Positions 26,742 to 36,455 of a DNA stretch of 64,000 nt are shown piece after piece (within the stretch, counting starts at the first letter, position 1; each line of letters begins with the position of its first letter). A program made the translations under genes and the position numbers. A model generated the notes under the pieces. That model was given only the letters and a program-made list of their open reading frames with translations. It was not told where the DNA came from and did not search any database. Source of the DNA: Oceanospirillaceae bacterium (lineage in GTDB: Bacteria; Pseudomonadota; Gammaproteobacteria; Pseudomonadales; Balneatricaceae); assembly GCA_018647765.1 (NCBI GenBank), contig JABGSN010000059.1:42485-106484 (forward strand). The letters are read 5' to 3'.

Positions 26742-26976
26742 TTAGCTTCTGTGTGGTCATTCTTCATTAACTGGATTTTCAACAGTCAGGTGATGTCTAT
26801 ATTAGGCCTTGCGCATGGTGCATATCGAGGACGAACTTATCGGAAGTTAAATATCTTGACCTTGCTCTATGACTATTTAGATGACGAGACAGTACGTTTC
26901 TATGTCGATCAGTATTCAACTACTGCCTCCGGGTTATCGAGCAAGTGGAGGGTGTTTTCACTGGTTGTCCTGACTA
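26742..26976. other. Unassigned spacer in the accessory island
   Basis: A plus-strand frame (26751-27032, 93 codons) crosses this spacer, but I see no family motif and no ribosome site, and it runs into the convergent DUF2141 gene. No antitoxin gene for the neighbouring YafQ-type pseudogene is found on the minus strand, where the frames are broken by stops. Confidence 0.3.
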
Positions 26977-27396
26977 TTAAAAATAGATCACCGTTACATT
27001 CTTTATCATATCCCCAAAAAAATCAAAGCTAGCGTTTTTGAAGTTAGGTCGTTTGGTTAAGATAATATGGTTGTAATTGCTAAAGCCGATACCTTCTTTT
27101 GGCAGTATAAACCCTTTGTCTACCTGACCATTGGAGTTTTCGTCATGCAAAATATTAATTGCGTATATACCGTATGGAAGGTTATCAAACGTGATCTGTA
27201 CACTGTTGTCGATAATTTTTCCGGTTTTTATACGGAAGTGATGCTGGTGCTTTTCGCCGGGTATTGTGCCATCTTGATTATAGATGGCCACTTGCACAAC
27301 GCCGGTAGTATTTCGTAGTTCATCTACGTGGACTTGTAGCGATGCAGTACTGCTAGCAAATGAGTAAGTGGAAAAAACACTGGCTGCCAAGGGCAA
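26977..27396 (-). CDS. DUF2141 family exported protein
   Basis: About 139 residues. The DUF2141 pattern is clear: VHVDELRNTTGVVQVAIY near the start, FDNLPYGIYAINILHDEN (N-terminal to NGQVDK), then PKEGIGFSNY and the C-terminal VTVIYF. These are small periplasmic beta proteins of unknown function. The frame starts at TTG 27396, and the signal peptide appears short (PLAASVFSTYSFASS). Codons upstream to 27427 stay open and hydrophobic but offer no standard start, so the N-terminus is uncertain or damaged. It is the last gene before queG. Confidence 0.65.
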   Translation of the reverse strand: MPLAASVFSTYSFASSTASLQVHVDELRNTTGVVQVAIYNQDGTIPGEKHQHHFRIKTGKIIDNSVQITFDNLPYGIYAINILHDENSNGQVDKGFILPKEGIGFSNYNHIILTKRPNFKNASFDFFGDMIKNVTVIYF

Positions 27397-27506
27397 GCCA
27401 CATGTGCGGATGATTTTGGATGGGTTCTACTATTTGTTCCTTTGGTTATTAACCAGATTCGTGGGGTGTTTATATGATACTGCATCCGTCCTATTATTAG
27501 GATATG

Positions 27507-28688
27507 TTAATTCAAATATTTCAATTTACGCCCTAGGTGTTCGCGCAGTGGCACAGGCGTTAGGGGAATGTTCTGGTTTTGTCGCTGCTGGAGTTGGTCT
27601 AGGGCCCATTCAATATGCTCTTTCACCATGGGTGTTGCGAGTGCTAGCTGGTGGTTCAGTATGACGAATACGTTGGCTGTGGCAGGCCCGTTGCCTAGGC
27701 CAATGGCTAGGTTGCGCTGCCAGCCTTCAAAGCCTACGCGTCGTATGGGCGAGCCTTCGGTACGTTTTAGAAACTCGGTTTCGGTCCATGTGAGTAGGTC
27801 GGCTAGTTGGGCTTGGTCTAGACCATGGCGGGGTTTAAAATCGTCTTCTTGGGTGGCGCTGGCTGCTCGGTTCCATGGGCAGGCGAGCTGGCAGTCGTCA
27901 CATCCAAATACGCGGTTGCCCATGAGTGGGCGTAGCTCTTTTGCAATGCTGCCTTTGTGTTCTATGGTGAGGTAGGCAATGCAGCGATTAGCATCCAGCA
28001 CGTAAGGTTGTGGGAAGGCGTTTGTGGGGCATACGGTAATGCAGGATTCGCAGCGGCTACAGTGGTCTTTGTCGTAGGGGGGATCTATAGGCAGAGGGAG
28101 GTCTACAAAAATTTCTCCCAATACAAACCACGACCCTTGTTTGCGGTTGATAATAAGGGTGTGTTTACCTTGCCAGCCTAACCCTGCTTTTTGGGCTAGC
28201 GGTTTTTCTAGTACCGGTGCGCTGTCTACAAATACCCGGTGGCCAAAGGGGCCGATGAGCGCTTCGATGGCTTTGCTGAGCTGCGCTAGGCGTTTGCGGA
28301 CCAGTTTGTGATAGTCGCGCCCTAAGGCGTAGCGAGCGATGTAAGCCTGTTGGCCGTTTTCGAGGCTGCTTAGAGTGGTGAGATTGGGGTCTAGGTAGTC
28401 CATACGTAAGCAAATGATGCGTTGGGTGCCGGGCATTAACTCCTCGGCGCGATAACGCATGGTGCCGTGTTTGCCCATGTAGTCCATGTTGGCCTGGTAA
28501 CCCAAGTCGAGCCATTGGTTTAAGCGTTGGCCAGCGGCTTCGTTGTGGGTGCTGGTAATGCCGCAGTCGGCAAACCCAAACTCGGTGGCGAGTTGTTTGA
28601 TGCGCACGGCGAGGTCGGCCAGCTGTTGGCTGCTTAAGCAGAGGTGGTCGGCAGACACAGGAGCATTTGCGGAATCAAATTCAGACAT
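27507..28688 (-). CDS. queG: Epoxyqueuosine reductase
   Basis: A 393-residue cobalamin-dependent iron-sulfur enzyme that performs the last step of queuosine formation in tRNA. Two 4Fe-4S clusters are marked by CSRCESCITVCP (about 212-223) and CDDCQLACPWN (about 266-276). FADCGIT near residue 40 and the GWQGKHTLI segment are family motifs. In relatives queG is followed by nnrD and tsaE; here tsaE is divergent and nnrD is missing. Confidence 0.95.
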   Translation of the reverse strand: MSEFDSANAPVSADHLCLSSQQLADLAVRIKQLATEFGFADCGITSTHNEAAGQRLNQWLDLGYQANMDYMGKHGTMRYRAEELMPGTQRIICLRMDYLDPNLTTLSSLENGQQAYIARYALGRDYHKLVRKRLAQLSKAIEALIGPFGHRVFVDSAPVLEKPLAQKAGLGWQGKHTLIINRKQGSWFVLGEIFVDLPLPIDPPYDKDHCSRCESCITVCPTNAFPQPYVLDANRCIAYLTIEHKGSIAKELRPLMGNRVFGCDDCQLACPWNRAASATQEDDFKPRHGLDQAQLADLLTWTETEFLKRTEGSPIRRVGFEGWQRNLAIGLGNGPATANVFVILNHQLALATPMVKEHIEWALDQLQQRQNQNIPLTPVPLREHLGRKLKYLN

Positions 28689-28837
28689 GCTGGCTATTCT
28701 ACCCTAGGCCCACAGGGTGAATCTTTAAAAAATGCCATAAAACCAAGCAAATACCGCTTCAAGAGGCGATTTTTACTATGCTTTTAGGCTATATTTGCAT
28801 TCTACCGGTTAGCTAATTATGAAGGACTGCCTTACCC

Positions 28838-29320
28838 ATGACCCAAGAGCACCAAATTCAAGCCCACGGCGAAGATGCCATGGTGGCTTTGGGCATGCAG
28901 TTTGGTCAGGTGTTGGCGCAGGCTGATGGCGGTTGCGTGGTGTTTTTACAGGGCAACTTAGGCATGGGTAAAACCACCTTTACCCGCGGGGTGTTGCGCC
29001 ACTTTGGCCATCAAGGTGCGGCTAAAAGCCCCACTTACACCTTGGTAGAGCCATATGAACTGGGCTTGTACAAGGTAAACCATTTTGATTTGTATCGTTT
29101 AGGCCACCCAGAAGAGTTGGAATATTTGGGCATTCGAGATTATTTTGATGAGCAATCCATCAACCTTATTGAGTGGCCAGACAAGGGCCAAGGCTTTTTA
29201 CCCGCTGCCGATATTGAACTCACTATTACCAGCGCCGACCGAGGCCGTTGTTTGAATTTTGTGGCTATCAGTGACGTGGGTTGCGCATTGGTGCAGCAAT
29301 TACAGGCGGCTGCGCCATGA
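28838..29320 (+). CDS. tsaE: tRNA threonylcarbamoyladenosine biosynthesis ATPase
   Basis: A 160-residue P-loop protein that works with TsaB/TsaD in forming t6A37 in tRNA. The Walker A motif is GNLGMGKTTFTRG (about 47-59). SPTYTLVEPYE (about 67-77) is the switch region, followed by NHFDLYRLG and IEWPDKG. It overlaps the amidase gene by 4 bp (ATGA) and begins the tsaE-amiC-mutL-miaA-hfq operon. Confidence 0.95.
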   Translation: MTQEHQIQAHGEDAMVALGMQFGQVLAQADGGCVVFLQGNLGMGKTTFTRGVLRHFGHQGAAKSPTYTLVEPYELGLYKVNHFDLYRLGHPEELEYLGIRDYFDEQSINLIEWPDKGQGFLPAADIELTITSADRGRCLNFVAISDVGCALVQQLQAAAP

Positions 29321-30693
29321 GATTAAGTTCTTGGTTGTTGCTGCTGGTATTGAGTGGTTTTGGTGTTTCGGCTGGGGCTGCAAAAATAGAAAATATTCGT
29401 ATTTGGCCGGCACCAGACAATACCCGCCTGGTGTTTGATATTACACAACCGGTCACCTATGAGCTGATTAGTTTGTCTAACCCCGACCGACTGGTAATTG
29501 ATATTGATCGCAGCTTGCTGTCTACCTCGGTGGCTCAGCTCGATTTTAGTAAAAGCCCAGTGCGAGCCATTCGCTCTAGTCAGCGCAGTGACAATAAACT
29601 AAGGCTGGTGTTGGATTTGGCTTACAAGGTAAACCATAAAGTCTTTACCCTAGCGCCTAATGCCAGTTATGGCCATCGTTTGGTGGTGGATTTGTCCAAC
29701 TACCGGCAAACCAAAATACTTACTAAGGGCGCCGTGATTAAGCCGGTGCAGCCACAAACCACCACTTTAAATAGTTTGGGTTTTCTGGATAGTCAGCGCG
29801 ACATTGTCATTGCCATAGATGCCGGCCACGGTGGCGAAGACCCCGGTGCGTTGGGGCCTAAGTATAGCGGCCGCAAGTTACGGGAAAAACACGTGGTGTT
29901 GGGCATTGCTAAAGAATTGCAGGCCTTGATTAAGCGGGAGCCGGGTTTTGAGCCGATCTTAACTCGCAGTGGCGATTATTACGTTAGCCTGCGTGGTCGT
30001 ACCCAAAAAGCCCGCAAAGCAAATGCCGATTTATTCATCTCCATTCACGCCGATGCCTTTAAAAACAGTAAGGCCAAAGGCGCCTCGGTGTGGATCTTAT
30101 CATCTCGCGGTGCGTCCAGTGAAATGGGCCGTTGGTTAGCGCAAACAGAAAACGACGCTGACCTGATTGGTGGTATTGGTGGCGTGAGCTTAGAAGACAA
30201 AGAAGAAGATTTAGCCAAAACCCTGTTAGACATGTCTATGAATTATAGCCAATCTACGGGTCAAGGTGTGGCTCAACAAGTGTTAAGTAACATTGGTGAA
30301 ATCGCCAAGTTACATAAAAAATACGTCGAAAAGGCCGGGTTTGTGGTGCTTAAGTCGCCCGATGTACCGTCTATTTTGGTGGAAACTGGGTTTATTTCCA
30401 ACCCTCAAGAAGCGGCTAAATTACGCACTAAAAGCTATCAAAAACAAATGGCTAAGGCTATTTTTAACGGTTTAAAAAGCTACTTTTATAGCCACCCCGT
30501 GACCAATACCTACGTTGCCTCGGTGGTGGAAGCCAAACGCAAGTTGCGCTCTTATAAAGTAGTGTCTGGCGATACCTTATCGGCTATTGCCCAACGCTTT
30601 GGTACTACGGTTAAGCGTTTACAGAGCGCCAATAAAATGACCAGTAAATCCGTTCTATTAGTCGGAAAAACCCTCGTTATCCCTACCAGCTAG
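29317..30693 (+). CDS. amiC: N-acetylmuramoyl-L-alanine amidase with AMIN and LysM domains
   Basis: A 458-residue periplasmic enzyme that splits septal peptidoglycan. A signal peptide (1-21, ending SAGAA) is followed by an AMIN domain (about 23-130), an Amidase_3 zinc domain and a C-terminal LysM domain (about 412-457, [14 protein letters not shown]). The amidase domain begins [12 protein letters not shown] (167-178, Zn ligand H171), then has the SIHADAF and VETGFISN motifs. I chose the ATG at 29317, which gives a proper signal peptide; the frame upstream overlaps tsaE. By architecture it is the AmiB/AmiC type; AmiB of E. coli is also encoded between tsaE and mutL. Confidence 0.92.
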   Translation: MRLSSWLLLLVLSGFGVSAGAAKIENIRIWPAPDNTRLVFDITQPVTYELISLSNPDRLVIDIDRSLLSTSVAQLDFSKSPVRAIRSSQRSDNKLRLVLDLAYKVNHKVFTLAPNASYGHRLVVDLSNYRQTKILTKGAVIKPVQPQTTTLNSLGFLDSQRDIVIAIDAGHGGEDPGALGPKYSGRKLREKHVVLGIAKELQALIKREPGFEPILTRSGDYYVSLRGRTQKARKANADLFISIHADAFKNSKAKGASVWILSSRGASSEMGRWLAQTENDADLIGGIGGVSLEDKEEDLAKTLLDMSMNYSQSTGQGVAQQVLSNIGEIAKLHKKYVEKAGFVVLKSPDVPSILVETGFISNPQEAAKLRTKSYQKQMAKAIFNGLKSYFYSHPVTNTYVASVVEAKRKLRSYKVVSGDTLSAIAQRFGTTVKRLQSANKMTSKSVLLVGKTLVIPTS

Positions 30694-30709
30694 CTTAAAA
30701 GCCCTATAT

Positions 30710-32581
30710 ATGACTACTAAAATTCATCAGCTCAGCCCCAGATTAGCTAACCAAATTGCCGCCGGCGAAGTGGTGGAAAGACCCGCTTCGGTCATTAAAG
30801 AACTGTTAGAAAATTGTTTGGATGCGGGCGCTAGCAAAGTGGACGTTGACGTAGAGCAGGGCGGCGTTAAGTTGATGAGGGTGCGAGACAACGGCAGTGG
30901 CATTGATAAACAGGACTTGGCGCTAGCACTAAGCCGCCACGCCACCAGTAAAATAACAAGTTTAGATGAACTTGAAGCGGTACAGAGTTTGGGTTTTCGT
31001 GGTGAGGCATTGGCCAGTGTCAGTTCTGTGTCGCGCTTAACCTTAACCTCCAATGTGCTTAAGCAAGACAGTGCCTGGCAAGTCATGACCGAAGGCCGCG
31101 ACATGGTTGCCCAGTTGCAGCCAGCGGCGCACCCTGTGGGTACGAGTGTAGAAGTGCGGGATTTATTTTTTAATACCCCAGCAAGACGCAAGTTTTTACG
31201 CACCGAAAAAACCGAATTTGGTCACTTAGAAGAAGTCATCAAACGCTTGGCCTTGAGCCGCTTTGATGTGGCCTTTAGCCTTAAGCACAATCAAAAAGTG
31301 ATCCATAATTTGCGCCCGGCAGACACTCAGGCAGCGCAAGAAAAACGTGTGGCCAGTGTCTGTGGCCCCACATTTATGCAGCAAGCCTTGCATATAGAAA
31401 TGGAAGCGCCAGGATTACGGCTATGGGGCTGGGTGGGGTTACCTACTTTCTCCCGTAGTCAGGCAGACTTGCAGTACTTTTTTGTTAATGGCCGGGTGGT
31501 GCGCGATAAGCTGGTGGGCCATGCCGTGCGCCAAGCCTACCGAGATGTGTTGTATCACGGGCGTCATCCGGCCTTTGTGCTTTACCTTGAACTGGAATCG
31601 GCCAATGTGGATGTTAACGTTCACCCTACCAAACATGAGGTGCGTTTTCGTGATGGCCGCTTAGTACACGATTTCATTTTCCGTAGTTTACACAAAGCGT
31701 TAGCGCAAGTGCGTCCAGAAACGCCCACAGGCGGTGGCCTAGAGCAGTTAGGTGTTGTACAAAATCAGCCGGTGGCGCAAGGGCTAGAGGCCGGCGTGTT
31801 TGCCGGTCAAACACAGGTGGACTTAGGCCAGCAGAACGGTAATGCCGCATCCTCAAGCGCGGGTTATCAATCTCAAACTTGGCAGTCGGGGTTGAATCAG
31901 CCATCGCCCCAGCAGTTACAAGAACAAACTAAGGTGTATGGTAGTTTGCATGGCGATGCCGTGGCGCCAGCAAACCCAACGGGCGAAGCTAGGCAGGTGC
32001 CGGCCTTAGGTTATGCGGTGGCTCAGTTGCATGGAATTTATATTTTGTCTGAAAATGCCCAAGGGTTGGTTTTAGTAGATATGCATGCGGCCCATGAGCG
32101 TATTGTGTACGAAAAAATGAAGTTATCGTGGGCTGGCCAAGGTATTAAAGCCCAGCCTTTGTTGGTGCCTATTTCCATGGCGGTGAGCTCGCGTGAAGCC
32201 GATCATGTAGAAACAGCCCAAGATGTATTTGCAGAGCTGGGATTTGTGATTGACCGTGCCGGTACCGAAAATTTGGTAGTGCGCCAAGTCCCTAGCCTGT
32301 TGCAGCATGCCAACGTTGAGCAGTTAGTTCGCGACGTACTGGCCGATGTGGTCACTTTTGGTAGTAGCGACCGTATTCGTGCTGCGCATAACGAGTTATT
32401 GGGCACCATGGCTTGCCATGGTGCCGTGCGGGCCAATCGTCGCCTTAACCATGTGGAAATGAATGCGCTGTTGCGAGACATGGAAGTTACCGAGCGCAGT
32501 GGCCAATGTAACCATGGCCGCCCTACATGGACGCAATTGAGCTTGTCGGAACTGGATAAATTATTTATGCGAGGCCAATAA
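30710..32581 (+). CDS. mutL: DNA mismatch repair protein MutL
   Basis: A 623-residue GHKL ATPase of mismatch repair. N-terminal motifs: ENCLDAGA (about 34-41), DNGSGI (60-65), SLGFRGEAL (93-101) and FNTPARRKF (about 154-162). The C-terminal domain keeps the nicking-endonuclease motifs [12 protein letters not shown] (457-468) and QCNHGRP (599-605), which E. coli-type MutL has lost. This predicts a MutH-independent repair system. A Gln/Gly/Ser-rich linker (about 340-415) joins the two halves. It overlaps neither neighbour, with miaA starting 1 bp downstream. Confidence 0.96.
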   Translation: MTTKIHQLSPRLANQIAAGEVVERPASVIKELLENCLDAGASKVDVDVEQGGVKLMRVRDNGSGIDKQDLALALSRHATSKITSLDELEAVQSLGFRGEALASVSSVSRLTLTSNVLKQDSAWQVMTEGRDMVAQLQPAAHPVGTSVEVRDLFFNTPARRKFLRTEKTEFGHLEEVIKRLALSRFDVAFSLKHNQKVIHNLRPADTQAAQEKRVASVCGPTFMQQALHIEMEAPGLRLWGWVGLPTFSRSQADLQYFFVNGRVVRDKLVGHAVRQAYRDVLYHGRHPAFVLYLELESANVDVNVHPTKHEVRFRDGRLVHDFIFRSLHKALAQVRPETPTGGGLEQLGVVQNQPVAQGLEAGVFAGQTQVDLGQQNGNAASSSAGYQSQTWQSGLNQPSPQQLQEQTKVYGSLHGDAVAPANPTGEARQVPALGYAVAQLHGIYILSENAQGLVLVDMHAAHERIVYEKMKLSWAGQGIKAQPLLVPISMAVSSREADHVETAQDVFAELGFVIDRAGTENLVVRQVPSLLQHANVEQLVRDVLADVVTFGSSDRIRAAHNELLGTMACHGAVRANRRLNHVEMNALLRDMEVTERSGQCNHGRPTWTQLSLSELDKLFMRGQ

Positions 32582-32582
32582 C

Positions 32583-33524
32583 GTGTCATCAAACCAACTG
32601 CCACCGGCAATTTTCCTCATGGGTCCCACCGCCGCTGGCAAAACCGATTTGGCGGTGGAGTTGGTGCAGCGGCGCGATTGCGAAATCATCTCGGTGGATT
32701 CGGCGCTAATTTATCGCGATATGAATATAGGCAGTGCTAAGCCGGATGCGGCCACTTTGGCACTAGCTCCGCATCATTTAATCAATATACGTGATGCTGC
32801 CGAAGCGTACTCTGCAGCAGACTTCCGCCGTGATGCCTTGTTACTCATGCAACAAATTACCCAGCGCGGCAAGGTGCCCTTGTTAGTAGGCGGTACCATG
32901 ATGTACTACAAGGCATTAATGGAAGGCTTGGCGCCGTTGCCCGAGTCTGAGCCGGCTATGCGTGCTCAATTAGAACATGATATAGCCCAGCATGGCTTGG
33001 CAGTCTTGCACCAGCGTTTGTGTGTTATCGACCCGGTGGCCGGCGCGCGCATCAATGCCACCGACCCGCAGCGCATTACCCGAGCCATGGAAGTGTACCT
33101 ATTGAGCGGTGAAACCCTGACTAGCCATTGGCAACGGCAGCAACAACAGCAACTACCTTATAACGTGGCCTCGATCGGTGTGTGGCCACCCGAGCGCGCG
33201 CTATTACATCAGCGTATTGAGCAACGGTTTGCACTTATGTTGCAGCAAGGCTTTGAAGCAGAAGTGGCCTTATTTATGCAGCGCGGTGACCTAAGCCTTA
33301 ATATGCCGTCTATGCGCTGTGTAGGCTACCGACAGATGTGGCAGTATCTGGCTGGCGAGTATGATTATGCCACTATGGAGCACAAAGGGGTTGTTGCTAC
33401 GAGGCAATTAGCTAAGCGACAGCTGACTTGGCTGCGTAGTTGGCCAGATTTGCAGGTGTTTGATAGCTTAGATACAAAATTATCATTCAATGTTTTGCAA
33501 TTATTCGATAGAATGAGACATTAG
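32583..33524 (+). CDS. miaA: tRNA dimethylallyltransferase
   Basis: A 313-residue enzyme that adds a dimethylallyl group to A37 of tRNAs reading UNN codons. The P-loop is MGPTAAGKTDLA (about 13-24). DSALIYRDMNIGSAKP (about 38-53) and HHLINIRD are the substrate region, followed by LLVGGTMMYYKAL. The start codon is GTG at 32583, two bases after the mutL stop. Upstream partner of hfq, as usual. Confidence 0.95.
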   Translation: MSSNQLPPAIFLMGPTAAGKTDLAVELVQRRDCEIISVDSALIYRDMNIGSAKPDAATLALAPHHLINIRDAAEAYSAADFRRDALLLMQQITQRGKVPLLVGGTMMYYKALMEGLAPLPESEPAMRAQLEHDIAQHGLAVLHQRLCVIDPVAGARINATDPQRITRAMEVYLLSGETLTSHWQRQQQQQLPYNVASIGVWPPERALLHQRIEQRFALMLQQGFEAEVALFMQRGDLSLNMPSMRCVGYRQMWQYLAGEYDYATMEHKGVVATRQLAKRQLTWLRSWPDLQVFDSLDTKLSFNVLQLFDRMRH

Positions 33525-33534
33525 TGTAAAGCAG

Positions 33535-33570
33535 GCGTAAAATGCCTTGCACTGGATCAATGTTTTACGC
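33535..33570. promoter_or_regulatory. Inverted repeat between miaA and hfq
   Basis: GCGTAAAA (33535-33542) pairs with TTTTACGC (33563-33570) across a 20-base loop. There is no T-run, so it is not a standard terminator. It may be an operator or RNA hairpin in front of hfq. Confidence 0.35.
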
Positions 33571-33625
33571 ATTATCACCCATCTAGCCGTATTATATGGT
33601 TGGATTAATGACACAAGGAGCTACC

Positions 33626-33859
33626 ATGTCAAAAGGGCAAACCCTACAAGACCCTTACCTCAACGTATTACGCAAGGAGCGGGTACCAGTATCAATCTTT
33701 TTGGTAAACGGCATTAAACTACAAGGTCAAATTGAGTCGTTTGACCAATTTGTGATTTTGTTGAAAAATACCGTATCCCAAATGGTGTACAAACATGCCA
33801 TTTCAACTGTCGTGCCTTCGCGCCCAGTTAAAATGCCAGCCGAAGACGAACTCGACTAG
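33626..33859 (+). CDS. hfq: RNA chaperone Hfq
   Basis: A 77-residue Sm-like protein that anneals small RNAs to mRNAs. It begins [20 protein letters not shown]. The Sm1 motif covers the [18 protein letters not shown] region, and the Sm2 motif is MVYKHAIST. The C-terminal tail is short and acidic. The ATG at 33626 is preceded by AAGGAG; the upstream frame from 33596 adds ten residues with no homology. Confidence 0.97.
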   Translation: MSKGQTLQDPYLNVLRKERVPVSIFLVNGIKLQGQIESFDQFVILLKNTVSQMVYKHAISTVVPSRPVKMPAEDELD

Positions 33860-33885
33860 TTTTATCGATGTTTATGTATCCCCAA

Positions 33886-33905
33886 CGAGCACCTCTAGGT
33901 GCTCG
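33886..33905 (+). terminator. Hairpin between hfq and hflX
   Basis: A perfect 8-bp stem CGAGCACC/GGTGCTCG with a TCTA loop, followed by CTTTGATTT. The weak T-tract suggests a partial terminator that lowers hflX expression relative to hfq. Confidence 0.6.
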
Positions 33906-33925
33906 CTTTGATTTAGGCCATCCCT

Positions 33926-35233
33926 TTGTTTTTTGAACGTCACCAAGCCGGCGAACGCGCTATTCTTGTTCATCTTGAGATGGGCCAAGAAGGCGAGCGT
34001 GAAGATGCCAACGAACTAAAAGAACTGGTTTATTCCGCCGGTGCAGACCCTCTTGAAACTATTGGTGGCTCGCGAGCCACGCCGCACCCAAAGACCTATG
34101 TGGGCTCTGGTAAGGTAGAAGAGATCAAAGCCGCTGTGGAGCATCACAAAGCCGAAATAGTAATTTTTAACCATGGCTTGAGCCCAGGCCAAGAGCGTAA
34201 TTTAGAACACGAATTGCAGTGCCGTGTGCTCGACCGAACCGGCTTAATCCTCGACATATTTGCCCAGCGTGCTCGTACTCACGAAGGTAAGTTGCAAGTA
34301 GAGCTAGCTCAGCTAGAACACATGTCGACCCGTTTGGTGCGAGGCTGGACTCACCTAGAACGCCAAAAAGGTGGTATTGGCTTGCGCGGCCCTGGCGAAA
34401 CTCAGCTCGAGACCGACCGACGTTTATTGCGCGTGCGTATTAATTCTATTCTTAAACGTTTAGGTAAAGTACGCAAGCAGCGAGAGCAAGGGCGTCGAGC
34501 TCGCCGCCGTGCCGAAGTGCCCACCATTTCGTTAGTAGGGTATACCAACGCCGGCAAATCGAGTTTGTTTAATCGTATTACTGTTGCCGACGTGTATGCC
34601 GCAGACCAATTGTTTGCTACCTTAGACCCAACCTTTAGGCGCCTTGAAATCAAAGATGTAGGCCCCACTATCTTAGTGGATACGGTGGGTTTTATTCGTC
34701 ACTTACCGCATAAGCTAGTGGATGCGTTTCGTGCTACCTTGCAAGAAACAGCCGAAGCGACGTTGCTGTTGCATCTCATAGATGCCAGTGACGAAAAGCG
34801 TGACGATAATATTGAAGAAGTGAATGCCGTATTGAGCGAAATTGGTGCGGATGAACTGCCGCACTTATTGGTCTACAATAAAATCGATATGTTAGACGAT
34901 TGCCCCGCAAGGATCGATCGTGACAGTTATGGTGTGCCAAGGCGTGTTTGGTTGAGCGCCCTAACGGGCGAAGGCGTAGAGCTGCTGGTACAAGCCATTA
35001 GCGAACGCTTAGGCGGCGAAATATTTGCCCAACAAATTGTACTAGAGCCACAGTATGGTAACTTAAGGGCACAACTCTATGCCCAAGGTGCTGTGGAAAA
35101 AGAAAGCATTAGCGAACAAGGCCAAATAGTGTTGGACGTTAGGTTACAAAAACGAGATTTTTTACAAACATTGAGTCGTGTGGGAATGGATGCAACGCCA
35201 TTTGTTGGCAAACCATCTAACCCATGGGACTGA
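33926..35233 (+). CDS. hflX: Ribosome-rescue GTPase HflX
   Basis: A 435-residue GTPase that binds the large ribosomal subunit and splits stalled ribosomes. The N-terminal HflX domain has GGSRATPHPKTYVGSGK (about 47-63), the Gly-rich GGIGLRGPGETQLE segment follows (149-162), then the G motifs: GYTNAGKS (205-212), DTVGF (252-256) and NKID (318-321). The start is TTG at 33926, because MFFERHQAGERA is the normal N-terminus and no ATG is in range; AGG lies about 9 nt upstream. It is followed closely by hflK. Confidence 0.94.
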   Translation: MFFERHQAGERAILVHLEMGQEGEREDANELKELVYSAGADPLETIGGSRATPHPKTYVGSGKVEEIKAAVEHHKAEIVIFNHGLSPGQERNLEHELQCRVLDRTGLILDIFAQRARTHEGKLQVELAQLEHMSTRLVRGWTHLERQKGGIGLRGPGETQLETDRRLLRVRINSILKRLGKVRKQREQGRRARRRAEVPTISLVGYTNAGKSSLFNRITVADVYAADQLFATLDPTFRRLEIKDVGPTILVDTVGFIRHLPHKLVDAFRATLQETAEATLLLHLIDASDEKRDDNIEEVNAVLSEIGADELPHLLVYNKIDMLDDCPARIDRDSYGVPRRVWLSALTGEGVELLVQAISERLGGEIFAQQIVLEPQYGNLRAQLYAQGAVEKESISEQGQIVLDVRLQKRDFLQTLSRVGMDATPFVGKPSNPWD

Positions 35234-35269
35234 GTGAACTTTTATAAAAGCAATACTCAGGAGAAGATT

Positions 35270-36454
35270 ATGGCCTGGAATGAACCGGGTAATAACGGTA
35301 AAGACCAAGACCCATGGGGTGGCAACCGCCGCCCGAACGGACAAGATCAGGGCCCCCCTGATTTAGATGAAGCACTCGGTAAACTCATTGAAAAGTTCAA
35401 TGGTTTGTTTGGTGGTTCCGGCAACAAAAAAGCTGACAACTCGGGCGGCGGTGATACGTCTGCGCCAAGTGGCAAGCTGATTGGTTTTGGTGTCGCCATC
35501 GTTTTAGTCTTGTGGGCGGGTATGGGCTTCTATACCGTTGACCAACAAGAACGTGCCGTTGTATTGCGTTTAGGTAAATTTACCGAAACCGTACAGCCTG
35601 GTTTGCATTGGAATCCACCGTTGATCGATAACGTCACCAAGGTCAATGTGACGGCTGTACGTAACGTTGATCACCGTGCATTGATGCTCACTGAAGACGA
35701 AAACATTGTTGAAGTGGGTTTGTCTGTGCAGTATGTGGTGTCTAACCCTAAAGATTTCTTGCTAGAAGTGCGTAACCCCGAAGGCAGTTTGTTACAAGCC
35801 ACAGAAAGCGCATTGCGCCATGTTGTAGGTGGCTCAGAAATGCACTCCGTGTTAACCGAAGGCCGTGCAGTACTGGCGTTAGATATTGAAACCCGACTAC
35901 AGGGTTATTTGGATGCTTACAACACTGGCTTAGAAGTGAGCAAGGTCAACATCGAAAACACCGCTGCACCCTCACAAGTGCAGGATGCGTTTGATGACGT
36001 CATCAAGGCCCGTGAGGACGAGCAGCGTGTGAAGAACGAAGCTCAAGCCTACGCTAATGGTATCGTGCCAGAAGCCCGCGGTCGTGCTCAGCGTGTAAGC
36101 GAAGAGGCGTTAGCCTATCGCGAGCAAGTTGTGGCTCGTGCCGAAGGTGAAGCAACTCGTTTTACCAAGTTGCTAACAGAGTACCAAAAGGCACCGGAAG
36201 TAACCCGTGAGCGTTTGTATCTTGTGGCCATGGAAGATGTGCTTTCCAACGCCTCTAAGGTCATGGTTGATGTTGAAGGTGGCAATAACATGATGGTGTT
36301 ACCGCTAGATCAAATTATGCAAAACCAGTCTGTACGCTCCGCAACGGGCACAAATGGCAGAGCGTCCTCTAGCATGGTGGATGAAATTACCAACCGTGTG
36401 ATCCAGAAATTGACACAGGGTGCCTCTGGTACCTCTTCAAGGGAGTCTCGTTAA
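35270..36454 (+). CDS. hflK: FtsH protease modulator HflK
   Basis: A 394-residue SPFH/Band-7 protein that forms the periplasmic HflKC cage around FtsH. A Gly/Asp-rich cytoplasmic N-terminus (about 1-70) is followed by one TM segment (about 72-90) and the SPFH domain (about 95-290, starting GFYTVDQQERAVVLRLG). ATG at 35270 follows CAGGAGA by 6 nt. Its stop is 1 bp before hflC. Confidence 0.95.
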   Translation: MAWNEPGNNGKDQDPWGGNRRPNGQDQGPPDLDEALGKLIEKFNGLFGGSGNKKADNSGGGDTSAPSGKLIGFGVAIVLVLWAGMGFYTVDQQERAVVLRLGKFTETVQPGLHWNPPLIDNVTKVNVTAVRNVDHRALMLTEDENIVEVGLSVQYVVSNPKDFLLEVRNPEGSLLQATESALRHVVGGSEMHSVLTEGRAVLALDIETRLQGYLDAYNTGLEVSKVNIENTAAPSQVQDAFDDVIKAREDEQRVKNEAQAYANGIVPEARGRAQRVSEEALAYREQVVARAEGEATRFTKLLTEYQKAPEVTRERLYLVAMEDVLSNASKVMVDVEGGNNMMVLPLDQIMQNQSVRSATGTNGRASSSMVDEITNRVIQKLTQGASGTSSRESR

Positions 36455-36455
36455 T

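Noticed and set aside
26751..27032. 93-codon plus-strand frame after the YafQ pseudogene
   Set aside because: No ribosome site, no family motif, and it runs into the convergent DUF2141 gene; likely a chance frame in decayed DNA.
27368..27664. 98-codon plus-strand frame over the end of queG
   Set aside because: Mostly antisense to queG, without a start signal or homology.
33596..33625. Ten-residue upstream extension of hfq
   Set aside because: The ATG at 33626 has AAGGAG upstream and gives the normal Hfq start.
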